Positions 18,676-26,675 of a stretch of 64,000 nucleotides of DNA are shown here, piece by piece. The first letter of the stretch is position 1; each line of letters starts with the position of its first letter. A program made the translations under genes and the position numbers. This DNA is from a virus: positions 1 to 64,000 of IMG/VR virus record IMGVR_UViG_3300030406_003049; one strand, written 5' to 3'. The notes beneath the pieces are model-generated. The model did no database searches and was not told the DNA's origin. It saw nothing but the letters and a program-made list of their open reading frames with translations.

Positions 18676-19956
18676 ATGGTGACAGAAACTAATCCGTTTT
18701 TTTATAGCAAGAATGATACAAACAATAACAGTTATACACAAATAGAAGATGCAGTAGATTTCCCACATACGGGTCTAATAAAAGCCCTAAGTGCAGGTAT
18801 TAGAGGAAACTATGCAATAAGGCATGCCTCCGGTAGTTTTAACATAACCCAAGCAAATAGTAATCCGATGGTTAGTGTTGCTACAGGTGGGGTGTTTTTA
18901 GATAATGAATATAAGACCACTTCTGCGGCTACCTTTGACGATACTGTTTTTAAATATGGAAGCGATAATCCGGTAGAAAATGCTAGATTTTTATTAGTTG
19001 TTCAATCTTCAAACCATACTCTACAAGTAAGGAAAAACAGCACAAATGTTGCTAATAAAATACCTCCAATGACATTAGGAGATGTGCCTATTGCCGTATT
19101 AACATTTACAAGCGGTGGATTTGGGAGTATGCAAGTTCAGTTTTTAACAACAAATAAAGCGGCTAATAGTCTTTCTATTGGATTTGCTAACTCCGATAAT
19201 TATTCACAAACTCTTAGTATTACTGGTAGTGGTTCTAATACCGGAGAGACTATAATAGAATCTCATGCAAACAGACTACATATAAGATTAGACGGTAATA
19301 CTTCTAGTCAATATTTTCAAATAGGCGACCAAAACGGAACAATGAGATTAAGAGTTGCAGGTGATGGAACTATAACTACTCTATTAACTGCTAATAGAGC
19401 ATTAATATCTAACGCAAGTAGTGAATTAGCCGTTTCTCCTGTGACTAATACCGAATTAGCATTATTAAGTGGTGCGGCTTTTGGTATTGGTAGTAATAAC
19501 ATATTAAGGGCTAATGCTAACTTAGCCGATAATGATTTCTTAAGAGTAGATGGAACACAAATAGAAGGTAGGACTGCGGCTGAAACATTAGCAGATATTG
19601 GGGCTTATCCGGCAAGTGGAGGAAATATTGGAGGAAGTGTAAACATATTACACGGAAACAGTTTTAGAGCCGCTAGATTATCTACTGTTTCTGTAAGTGG
19701 AGGAACTACTTTGACGGAAAATACTCATGCGGGCTTTGCTTTGATATGTGCGGGAAATGTCACCTTGCCCGCTACTTCTAGTATTGGAGAACAATATCTT
19801 ATTTTAAACACAACAAATGGTAATATTACAGTAAGTCCGAGCGTTTCTACTAATATTAACGGTGGTAGTAATGGTGCGGCTATAACAGTAGCAACTTATA
19901 ATGCGGTGACTTGTATTTCTATTGGTAGTAATAATTGGATTGCTTTAGGTGTGTGA
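18676..19956 (+). CDS. Tail fibre/receptor-binding protein candidate
   Basis: 426 residues, ATG 18676 after GAGGTTGAATAAT. It begins TETNPFFYSKND, has a beta N-terminal part, a central Asn/Ser/Gly-rich region, and the fibre-type stretch LRVDGTQIEGRTAAETLADI followed by a compact C-terminal domain. Similar stretches are common in phage trimeric fibres. It is likely the exposed adhesin or its shaft. Its stop overlaps the GTG of the next gene. Confidence 0.6.
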   Translation: MVTETNPFFYSKNDTNNNSYTQIEDAVDFPHTGLIKALSAGIRGNYAIRHASGSFNITQANSNPMVSVATGGVFLDNEYKTTSAATFDDTVFKYGSDNPVENARFLLVVQSSNHTLQVRKNSTNVANKIPPMTLGDVPIAVLTFTSGGFGSMQVQFLTTNKAANSLSIGFANSDNYSQTLSITGSGSNTGETIIESHANRLHIRLDGNTSSQYFQIGDQNGTMRLRVAGDGTITTLLTANRALISNASSELAVSPVTNTELALLSGAAFGIGSNNILRANANLADNDFLRVDGTQIEGRTAAETLADIGAYPASGGNIGGSVNILHGNSFRAARLSTVSVSGGTTLTENTHAGFALICAGNVTLPATSSIGEQYLILNTTNGNITVSPSVSTNINGGSNGAAITVATYNAVTCISIGSNNWIALGV

Positions 19957-20792
19957 TTACTATTTATGTAGCAATAGCCGGTTGTTGTGCCGAAGATGAG
20001 GCTAATGCAGGTGGTGGTAGTTCTCCCCCTTCGGGATTAACCCCACCTAATTCAATATATCTTGCTCTTTCTAATGGTGGGAATGTTGGTGTCACTACGG
20101 AGGTTTTTGGTTCTAATATGATGGAGTTCTTTATGAACGGTCTTGGGCCACAAAACCTAACGCCTTTTAGTGGTAAAGCGGGTGCGCCATCAACTATGAC
20201 TATTGTTGATATAACAAACCCTTCTCTAAATGGCGGATTTCATACTATACAATTAACAAATACAATGACTGCTATTGCTTTTAATAGTATTTTTAATAGT
20301 GGTTATAACGGTGCTTTGGGTGCAACACACTTAGACTTTGCACAGTTTTTAATCGGTTGGTATTTAGAATCCCCTAATGGCTCTTTTACTATTAGTAGTT
20401 ATGATATAATATCCTGCAATACTACTATGACTGGTTTTGGCGCATTTTGGAGTGGCGACCCTAATTCGTTTTTCCCAACATCTTTTACTGGCGACCTATT
20501 CCCCCTTCAAGACTCAACGAGTTTTAACAATGCCGCAAATGTGATTGTTCCTTTGGCTCCTACTACTGTAGCAGGTAGTATTGGTGCTAACGGAACTAAA
20601 ACATCTAGTGGAAATATTGGGACTAATACGGGGACTATGAGCGTTATACAATTGAGAAACTTTGCTCCTAGAAGTGGTGGTGTAGCGAGCGCACAAGCCG
20701 GAGAATATTTTTCAACGGTGTATAGAGTTATTTGTAGTGTTGGCGGAAACCAAGAAAGAACATTTGTAGAGCATAGAATTTTACTAACTTAG
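19953..20792 (+). CDS. Secreted-looking adhesin/fibre protein of unknown family
   Basis: 279 residues from GTG 19953 (TTTAGGT upstream; overlaps the previous TGA). The N-terminus MITIYVAIAGCC is short and hydrophobic and ends in a lipobox-like AGC, then a Gly/Ser/Pro linker and a beta-rich Thr/Asn/Gly body. As a virion protein the N-terminus may instead be an anchoring strand. It lies at the end of the fibre genes and could be a tail-tip adhesin. Confidence 0.5.
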   Translation: MITIYVAIAGCCAEDEANAGGGSSPPSGLTPPNSIYLALSNGGNVGVTTEVFGSNMMEFFMNGLGPQNLTPFSGKAGAPSTMTIVDITNPSLNGGFHTIQLTNTMTAIAFNSIFNSGYNGALGATHLDFAQFLIGWYLESPNGSFTISSYDIISCNTTMTGFGAFWSGDPNSFFPTSFTGDLFPLQDSTSFNNAANVIVPLAPTTVAGSIGANGTKTSSGNIGTNTGTMSVIQLRNFAPRSGGVASAQAGEYFSTVYRVICSVGGNQERTFVEHRILLT

Positions 20793-20800
20793 GTGATTAA

Positions 20801-21283
20801 ATGCTAGGGATAAATATACCGGAAGGTGAAACAACTAATTGGAAATTAGAAATGGATAATGGAGAACTTTCGCTAATTAAGAAAAGTGTAGGTTCTATTA
20901 TGAAAGATTCAGCAACAGAATATCATACTCATAAATGGCTTTGGGATAACGCTACAGGAGATATACTTGTGGCGGGTTTAGGAATAGGTTTTCTAAATAA
21001 AGAATTAATTGATAATCACACTTTTAATTCTATTACTATTATAGAAAACTCACAAGAAGTAATAGATATGGTTTGGCCTTATTGTGCAAAAGATAGTAGA
21101 TTTACTTTAATTAAAGAAGATATAGAAACTTGGAATATACCTGCTAACTCTCATTGGGATATAGGTTGGTTTGATTCTTGGTTAGTAGATAACCCATTAT
21201 CATACGACGGCTATAAAACGGCTATGAGATATAAATATGAAAGTTATTGCGATAAGATAGGGTTTTGGTTTGATATTGATTGA
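20801..21283 (+). CDS. Spermidine synthase-like / class I methyltransferase-fold protein
   Basis: 160 residues. The motif DILVAGLGIGFLNKEL is a Rossmann nucleotide loop, followed by ITIIENSQEVIDMV (strand 2 with an acidic end) and FTLIKEDIETW, then HWDIGWFDSW. This matches the core of spermidine synthase/SAM methyltransferases, at about half the usual length: N-terminal beta domain reduced and C-terminal part missing. Lying straight after the fibre genes, it may modify a virion or host surface molecule. Substrate unknown. Confidence 0.6.
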   Translation: MLGINIPEGETTNWKLEMDNGELSLIKKSVGSIMKDSATEYHTHKWLWDNATGDILVAGLGIGFLNKELIDNHTFNSITIIENSQEVIDMVWPYCAKDSRFTLIKEDIETWNIPANSHWDIGWFDSWLVDNPLSYDGYKTAMRYKYESYCDKIGFWFDID

Positions 21284-21395
21284 GTTGCTTTTATATTTAT
21301 TTTTTGGATTTATATTTGGATTTTCAACTATTTGGTTCTTATATGATAAAGATAAACCATTGGGTTTTATTATTTTAAATTCAAAGGAGGAATAA
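21276..21395 (+). CDS. Possible small membrane protein
   Basis: 39 residues from TTG 21276, overlapping the end of the previous gene. One hydrophobic segment (LLLYLFFGFIFGFSTIWFLY) and a charged C-terminus. As last gene of the virion operon, just before a terminator, a lysis or host-membrane role is possible but unproven. The start is weak. Confidence 0.4.
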   Translation: MIELLLYLFFGFIFGFSTIWFLYDKDKPLGFIILNSKEE

Positions 21396-21401
21396 CTTTC
21401 G

Positions 21402-21428
21402 CCTACTTCAGAAATTTCGTAGGTTTTT
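21402..21428 (+). terminator. Terminator of the rightward virion operon
   Basis: CCTAC (21402-21406) pairs with GTAGG (21419-21423) and is followed by a T6 run. It lies seven bases after the last rightward stop and faces the leftward operon. Confidence 0.55.
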
Positions 21429-21483
21429 TAGAAAATTTTTTGCCGTTAAAAAATCGGAAAAAAAAATCCAAAAAAAAATAGAA

Positions 21484-21507
21484 GGAGAGTAGCCTAAACT
21501 ACTCTCC
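21484..21507 (-). terminator. Terminator of the leftward replication operon
   Basis: Perfect 9-bp stem GGAGAGTAG / CTACTCTCC with a 6-base loop. On the minus strand it is followed within a few bases by a T9 run and a second T-rich stretch. It closes the long leftward gene series, three bases after its last stop. Confidence 0.75.
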
Positions 21508-21509
21508 CT

Positions 21510-21656
21510 CTAAATTTTAGTGTCTTGCGACCATATACCCTTACAAGACCGACATTCCCAAAGTTTTACTTGCTCGCTAGAGCCAACATAGAATCCTAAG
21601 ATTCTCTTTGCTAATGTCTTATCTCCACAATAAGCACACTTCTGTTTTAAACTCAT
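21510..21656 (-). CDS. Zinc-ribbon microprotein
   Basis: 48 residues with CAYC (N-terminal) and CRSC (C-terminal) knuckles about 25 residues apart, a four-Cys zinc ribbon. Start ATG overlaps the end of the upstream gene's stop. Such proteins often bind nucleic acid or RNA polymerase; the specific role is unknown. Confidence 0.65.
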   Translation of the reverse strand: MSLKQKCAYCGDKTLAKRILGFYVGSSEQVKLWECRSCKGIWSQDTKI

Positions 21657-21802
21657 TTCTTTTCTTCCGTTTGACCCATTAATCTTTTGATATAATCATC
21701 AACGCTTTGTTCTGTAATGTTTGTTCCACCAAAGGCGGCAAAAAACAATAGCGTCAAGATAATCATAAAGATGAATAAGCCAATCCATTCTGCCGTAGAC
21801 AT
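21653..21802 (-). CDS. Small single-span membrane protein
   Basis: 49 residues. One hydrophobic segment (WIGLFIFMIILTLLFFAAF) followed by a charged helix ending in EEKK. Start and stop overlap both neighbours by a few bases (TAATG and ATGA), so it is translationally coupled. No known family. Confidence 0.6.
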   Translation of the reverse strand: MSTAEWIGLFIFMIILTLLFFAAFGGTNITEQSVDDYIKRLMGQTEEKK

Positions 21803-22395
21803 TACCAATCAACCTCCAAATTTACAAATTCCTCTTTCTCTATTGAGAATGCTTTAACAATCCCATGTTCCTGTCCATATTTCCATAAGTCATAAACTAA
21901 TTGTGTGTCTTTCATACAATATTCAACTACCTCATCATATTGGCCCATCTTCCATAACTTAGGTGCATCGGCACTATCCATAAGTTTAGCATCATTCATC
22001 GTGCATTTTACAAGGTTCTTTAGTTGAAACCTCTCTCCATGCTCTTTCAATAATATCTTGCTAGTGTCAATATACTGTTCACCACTTAGGTATTTATGAA
22101 TACAATATATATCCATAGAATCTCTAAGTATCGGTAAATCAAATACTGCAATATTATGTCCTAGAATCTTTCCTCCCTTTGATAAATGTTCATCTAAGTC
22201 GTATTTCAGTTCTCCTAAGTTTTTAACTATGTGGCCGGACTTAGCGAATGATTCTACGGGTTCATCAACATAAACTGTTCCTGTTTCTCCATTCCATGTT
22301 GCTACAGTAGATACTTGAAACATATGGGTATTACCAAAACCGCCTATTTCGTGCGACATATTTTTTGTTTCAATGTCTAATGCTAGAACTGACAT
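21802..22395 (-). CDS. DEDDy-type 3'-5' exonuclease
   Basis: 197 residues with the three exonuclease motifs of the DnaQ/RNase D superfamily: LALDIETK (Asp7, Glu9), GHNIAVFDLP (Exo II, Asp at about 90) and YCMKDTQLV (Exo III, Tyr-x3-Asp near 160). It would remove nucleotides from 3' ends in repair, recombination or degradation of host DNA. The viral polymerase has its own exonuclease domain, so this one is likely a separate activity. Confidence 0.8.
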   Translation of the reverse strand: MSVLALDIETKNMSHEIGGFGNTHMFQVSTVATWNGETGTVYVDEPVESFAKSGHIVKNLGELKYDLDEHLSKGGKILGHNIAVFDLPILRDSMDIYCIHKYLSGEQYIDTSKILLKEHGERFQLKNLVKCTMNDAKLMDSADAPKLWKMGQYDEVVEYCMKDTQLVYDLWKYGQEHGIVKAFSIEKEEFVNLEVDW

Positions 22396-22397
22396 GC

Positions 22398-22619
22398 TTA
22401 ATCACTAGCCCAAAGTTTACTTAACTTCTCGCTTTCTTCATCTACTGTTGGTTCATCTGCGCCAATTCTTCTTTTCAAGAAAGCGACAATGTTAGTTCCT
22501 GCTATACTTAGCATAGAACAACATTCCCAACCTTCATCACCGTAAGTATCTAATGTTTCAATTATTACTTTTGGCCCTTTAGTCACATCAAACACAACAT
22601 ATGTATTTTCGTATTTCAT
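22398..22619 (-). CDS. Small DUF4177-like protein
   Basis: 73 residues. The pattern YVVFDV, then LDTYGDEGWECCSML and IVAFLKRR is that of DUF4177-like alpha/beta proteins (EGW, then a strand ending in basic residues). Function of the family is unknown. It overlaps the upstream ATPase gene by an ATGA. Confidence 0.5.
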   Translation of the reverse strand: MKYENTYVVFDVTKGPKVIIETLDTYGDEGWECCSMLSIAGTNIVAFLKRRIGADEPTVDEESEKLSKLWASD

Positions 22620-24136
22620 CTCTTTTCCTCCTTCAATTTCAAATAATAGGAACGCCCTACTTTATCTATTTCAAACAAACCCTCGTCTTCGTATTTCTTA
22701 AATAACCTTTCCGCAGTTCTTACATTCATTGATTTTGATAATGTTTCCTTCGCTACTGCCTTACTAAAAAATCCATGCTCGTTTACCTTTGCTTGTCTTA
22801 GTGTCTCCAAAAATAGTTGTTCATTTGGTGATTGAGTTCTTCCACCGACCCTGCGTTGAACCTTTAGGCTTCGCTCTAACCATAATACCAATGTGTTATA
22901 ACATTGTCGCACTATGTTTCCTGCTTGCACAACATTTCTACCACTTACATGAAATCGCTTTGATTTGTCTTTAATGTCCTTTGCTTCTGCAATAGAACAA
23001 AGAACTGACATCTTAATTAGAATTTTCAAAAGCCTAGTTGTAAAGTTAGATGCAATTTTTCTAACTACTGGGTCGCTTGAACTGATGAAGTTCTGCATAG
23101 TTTCATATTCTACTAGTAAATTCTCGGTAAAGGTTTCTCCGAATGTCATTGTTCTCAATGGGTCTTTCCCAACTTCCTCAAACCTTTCTCTTACTAATTG
23201 ATAAATTTCAAAGAACTCTTGTGCAAACTCATCAATAGGTTCATTGATTTCTTCTATTTTTCCCGCTTTGCTAATTTGCATTCTTCTCATAGCGTCTAAT
23301 ACTCTTTCGGGAACTTCCCAAATAAAAAGAATCATTCTTTGAAGAACACCTTTGTTAGCAATAACCTTCGCTAATTTCTCCGGTGGGTAAGTCATGGCTA
23401 AAATAGAACGCTCGCAATAACATTCCATCATTTCTCCACGCTTTAGTTTCTTACTAATAATCCAAGATTCACCCGCTAATGTATTCATTAGAGTATTTAG
23501 ATATACAATGGCTTGTTCTTTATTTTGACTTTGTTTGAAGATACCGCTATATTCAAACTCGTCCCAATGGGCTAATCCGCTACCTTCTAATAGTCCTGCT
23601 TCCCTAACCCAATCAAGAACTTTCTTTGTGTTTCCATCTTCATCTTCTTTTTCTACCGTCATTTCTTCATAACCGCCAATTAAAGCGGCATCTGTATATT
23701 CAGTAGTAGACATTAAATCAAATTTCTTTGCGGAACAGAACCCATCTTCATCGGGAACATAACCATTTAACGGGTGCTTGCCTTCTTCATTTATTAGAGA
23801 AAACAGTTTCTTAGAAACTGGCCCAACAAAATTCCATAGGGTAGATTTACCCGAACCGGAAGTCTGTATTTGACAAAAATGCACCCTGCTATCTTCTATA
23901 CTTCTACCATTAGGTATTAGCACAAAGTCTTTACAAATCTGTCCTAGTAATACAAAACAACTTAATGCCGCAGGTATGTCATTCTTGAATGCTACCTTTA
24001 CTGCATCTTGTTGAAATCTTCTAATAAAACTAGGTAGATTAGTGTTGAAAACTTTTGTGTTTTCATCAACTCCATACAAGTATTTTTCTTCTTCTTCGCT
24101 CAATTCAAATTCTTCGTAATTTATATCTTCATTCAT
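22616..24136 (-). CDS. P-loop ATPase with C-terminal winged helix; replicative helicase candidate
   Basis: 506 residues. Walker A TSGSGKST (92-99), Walker B-like HWDEFEY (190-196), and a C-terminal winged-helix-like domain (FFSKAVAKETL, RTAERLFKKYEDEGLFEI). The general layout is that of phage/plasmid DUF3987-type or MCM-related ATPases. No other MCM-like helicase is visible in the window, and this gene stands next to the ERCC4 nuclease and primase genes, so it may be the replicative helicase. A packaging or repair role cannot be excluded. Confidence 0.6.
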   Translation of the reverse strand: MNEDINYEEFELSEEEEKYLYGVDENTKVFNTNLPSFIRRFQQDAVKVAFKNDIPAALSCFVLLGQICKDFVLIPNGRSIEDSRVHFCQIQTSGSGKSTLWNFVGPVSKKLFSLINEEGKHPLNGYVPDEDGFCSAKKFDLMSTTEYTDAALIGGYEEMTVEKEDEDGNTKKVLDWVREAGLLEGSGLAHWDEFEYSGIFKQSQNKEQAIVYLNTLMNTLAGESWIISKKLKRGEMMECYCERSILAMTYPPEKLAKVIANKGVLQRMILFIWEVPERVLDAMRRMQISKAGKIEEINEPIDEFAQEFFEIYQLVRERFEEVGKDPLRTMTFGETFTENLLVEYETMQNFISSSDPVVRKIASNFTTRLLKILIKMSVLCSIAEAKDIKDKSKRFHVSGRNVVQAGNIVRQCYNTLVLWLERSLKVQRRVGGRTQSPNEQLFLETLRQAKVNEHGFFSKAVAKETLSKSMNVRTAERLFKKYEDEGLFEIDKVGRSYYLKLKEEKR

Positions 24137-24843
24137 ATTTTCACCTTTTCTTCTGTGTTTAGGACATTCAAGATTCTTCGGGCTAAGGTTCTACCTATAC
24201 CGTCTATATCTTGAAGTTCTTTTTCTGTTTGTTCGCCTATTTCCATAATTGAACCAAAACGCTTAATCAGCGCATTAGCCTTGTCTAAGGACAAGCCTTT
24301 AATTGTTGTGAGTAAATCTACTCTCAAATCATCTGTTGATATTCTTTTGAATATCTCCGGCCTTATTACCTTCCTTTCTATTGGTTTCATTTTACATATA
24401 GAAGCAATAATCAAGGCCGCTTCTTGTTCATTAGATACCCAAAATGCCTTTGCATCTGTATCTAATGTTATTCTACCAATACCCCCAAGAAACTTATTCT
24501 TAAGTTTGATAGACCAATTGGCGTGTTGTCTATCAGAAATCTTTTGTTTTGTTTTGATGTATTTTTTATATTCAGTTATGCCTTCATCAATACTACCATA
24601 AATAATTACTATGTTAGTTTCGTAATGTCTATCCATGTTATCTAATTGAGTCCACATTCTTTTACTCATTACTGAATTAATGAAATCATGTGCTGACTTA
24701 GCCTCAAAACATACATCATCATAAACATAATCTCCTATCTCTAGCCACTTCTTTTCATAGGGTATCTTCATCTTTAGTGCTTCGCTCTCTACTAGTTCTA
24801 CAAGTTTAGAACCTTTCTTTTCTCTACTATCTATCACTAACAT
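24133..24843 (-). CDS. ERCC4/XPF-type structure-specific nuclease with HhH domain
   Basis: 236 residues from ATG 24843, which follows GGAGGAAGCATA. The nuclease core shows Asp5 (VIDSREKKG), GDYV (37-40) and FEAKSAHDF with Glu47, Lys49 and Asp53, as in the ERKxxxD motif of XPF/Mus81/Hef. The C-terminal 50 residues carry two helix-hairpin-helix units (GLSLDKANALIKRFGS, DIDGIGRTLARRIL). It would cut branched DNA at replication forks or flaps. It overlaps the primase stop by TAATG. Confidence 0.85.
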   Translation of the reverse strand: MLVIDSREKKGSKLVELVESEALKMKIPYEKKWLEIGDYVYDDVCFEAKSAHDFINSVMSKRMWTQLDNMDRHYETNIVIIYGSIDEGITEYKKYIKTKQKISDRQHANWSIKLKNKFLGGIGRITLDTDAKAFWVSNEQEAALIIASICKMKPIERKVIRPEIFKRISTDDLRVDLLTTIKGLSLDKANALIKRFGSIMEIGEQTEKELQDIDGIGRTLARRILNVLNTEEKVKI

Positions 24844-25895
24844 TATGCTTCCTCCGCATGTTCGGGGTATCTCCAACATTTACCAACACAATATCCATTA
24901 GGTATCAATACAGTCTTACAATGAGGGCTACTATAATTACCAAAGACAGTAAACTTAGCATGTTTTCTTGTTTCCCTCTCGTCCCAATCTAGCCATATTT
25001 CTTCATTACTTTCTACCAAGTGTCGTATTTCATCTACTATGGTGTCTAGTATTTTGTTCTTATCTTCTGTGCTTTCTACTCTATTACAACCGGATAGTAA
25101 ATCTCTATACCATGATACTAGATATGCTCTAGCCATGTGGGAAGGATTCTCGGTCATAATAGCATTGTATAAACAAGGCAAGATAGGCAAAGACCCTGTT
25201 GTTTTAGGGACTGCTATTTCACCACTTACCTCATCTAAAGGAGGGGCTTCGGGAAATATCGCCTTAACAGAACCACTTATTCTAAACGGTATTTTTCTAG
25301 GCTTCTTTGCTAACTCAAGTATTTCATGAACCTCTTTTTCTAAATCAGTTCTAAGTAATGGTATGCAAAAATAGGGATTACCGTTCTCATCTTTAGAACT
25401 CATGTTTACTGTATTAGGTATTCTTCTAAGTCTAGTTGCTTGGCCAACCCTATCATCAAGGGTATTATTATCACCAACTTTAGATATTAAATATTCTTTA
25501 ATTCCTCTAAAGAAGACTTGTATGTTTCTAATAGTGTCTGCGATTTCACCAAAGATAAACAAGTGAAAACCTCTACCCGAAAAGAAAAGAGTATGTTGAT
25601 AATCATTCTCAATAACATGAGTCATAACAACTTTAACATCTCGCCATGCTTTCTCAATACTTTCACCATGAGCATCAAAATCAAGAAAGATTCTATCAAG
25701 TATAACCGATGAATCTATCTTGGCTTTTTCTGCAAATTCGGCAAAATCATAAACGCTAGTGTAAACATTAGTTCTATTATTTTGAGCCTTTACATAACTC
25801 AAGTATTCTTCTTTACTTCTTACTATTCTTCTTGGTAGTGGAGGAGCGTTCTTCATTTGACTCCCCGACCAAACTTCTCTCGGAAACTTCATCAT
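24843..25895 (-). CDS. Archaeo-eukaryotic (AEP) DNA primase
   Basis: 350 residues from ATG 25895, preceded by GGAGGTAATAAAA. Catalytic motif LDFDAHG (Asp72, Asp74), second motif SGRGFHLF (106-113) and RLRRIPNTVN further on are the AEP signature. The C-terminal region is Cys-rich (HCKTVLIPNGYCVGKCW), as in zinc- or iron-binding C-terminal primase modules. It synthesises primers for the viral PolB. The first ~80 bases overlap the preceding gene. Confidence 0.85.
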   Translation of the reverse strand: MMKFPREVWSGSQMKNAPPLPRRIVRSKEEYLSYVKAQNNRTNVYTSVYDFAEFAEKAKIDSSVILDRIFLDFDAHGESIEKAWRDVKVVMTHVIENDYQHTLFFSGRGFHLFIFGEIADTIRNIQVFFRGIKEYLISKVGDNNTLDDRVGQATRLRRIPNTVNMSSKDENGNPYFCIPLLRTDLEKEVHEILELAKKPRKIPFRISGSVKAIFPEAPPLDEVSGEIAVPKTTGSLPILPCLYNAIMTENPSHMARAYLVSWYRDLLSGCNRVESTEDKNKILDTIVDEIRHLVESNEEIWLDWDERETRKHAKFTVFGNYSSPHCKTVLIPNGYCVGKCWRYPEHAEEA

Positions 25896-26181
25896 TTTTA
25901 TTACCTCCAAAATTAACTGTTGCGTTATTTAACATGTTCCTTATGGTATCTGCTACTTCCGCTTTAAGAGAAAGCATTACTGCTACTCTCATTACATCTT
26001 CAAAACATTCACCAATATATTCTTCCTTGATTCTAATTTCTCTAACTAAATCAAATCTTTCTATTAGTTTCATTTCCCCATATATATCATTAGCAAGACT
26101 TTCTATCGTTTCTTTTAAGTTAGATATTTCAAAGAAAGTCCAACTCTTTGCTAATACTTTTTGTTTTATTATGTCATTCAC
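25813..26181 (-). CDS. Helical protein of unknown function overlapping primase
   Basis: 122 residues, helical and charged (LKETIESLANDIYGEMKLIE). The C-terminal 25 residues are Ser/Glu/Lys-rich and overlap the primase start by 83 bases in another frame. The overlap is long for this otherwise tightly packed genome. No family recognised; possibly a primase partner from its position. Confidence 0.55.
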   Translation of the reverse strand: MNDIIKQKVLAKSWTFFEISNLKETIESLANDIYGEMKLIERFDLVREIRIKEEYIGECFEDVMRVAVMLSLKAEVADTIRNMLNNATVNFGGNKNDEVSERSLVGESNEERSSTTKKNSKK

Positions 26182-26450
26182 TTTTTCAACTCCTTTAACT
26201 GTTCATAGGCTTTCAGTCTGCTTCTTTTTAGAGAACTAGCCATTTGCATAACTGATGCTATTATAGAACAAACTCCCTCATGGGCTTCATGGTCTAATCC
26301 TCTAAGTAATATTCTACTTGCACTGACATAATCATTACAGTCTCTACATACTCTATCTTCAAAATTCTCAAGAAGAGGTTGAGGATTATTGCCCTCAAAC
26401 TCTTTCATCTCTACTTCACATAATTTACATTTTATTATTTTATCATTCAT
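26178..26450 (-). CDS. Zinc-finger protein
   Basis: 90 residues. N-terminal four-Cys site (CKLCEVEM ... CRDCNDY) then a helical domain (VCSIIASVMQMASSLKRSRLKAYEQL). Overlaps both neighbours by ATGA. Likely a nucleic-acid or protein-binding accessory factor of the replication operon; no exact family. Confidence 0.6.
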   Translation of the reverse strand: MNDKIIKCKLCEVEMKEFEGNNPQPLLENFEDRVCRDCNDYVSASRILLRGLDHEAHEGVCSIIASVMQMASSLKRSRLKAYEQLKELKK

Positions 26451-26671
26451 TTCGTTTCCTCCATTTTAGGGAATACTACAACATAAGGTGAGTCGCTTGT
26501 TTTTAACAAAATAGTAGTTTCACAATTTATTTCATCAGCCCACTTTCTTACTTCGTCAAATAAAGCCCTAGCGTCATTATATTCTTTAAAATACATTCTT
26601 GCTATCTTAGTTCCATTGGGAGCAGTATCTTTTACTGATTCAACAACACCGTTATTAAATTCATAATACAT
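26447..26671 (-). CDS. Small alpha/beta protein, unknown
   Basis: 74 residues from ATG 26671, which follows GGGTGTGATAAT; longer upstream reading would run into the nuclease gene. Strands MYYEFNNGVVESV and TTILLKTSDSPYVVVFP flank a helix (NDARALFDEVRKWADE). Fold may be ACT- or ferredoxin-like. Function unknown. Confidence 0.6.
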   Translation of the reverse strand: MYYEFNNGVVESVKDTAPNGTKIARMYFKEYNDARALFDEVRKWADEINCETTILLKTSDSPYVVVFPKMEETK

Positions 26672-26675
26672 ATTA

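Noticed and set aside
21430-21482. A-rich stretches near 21.44-21.48 kb as a recombination or packaging site
   Set aside because: Explained by the T-runs of two convergent terminators.
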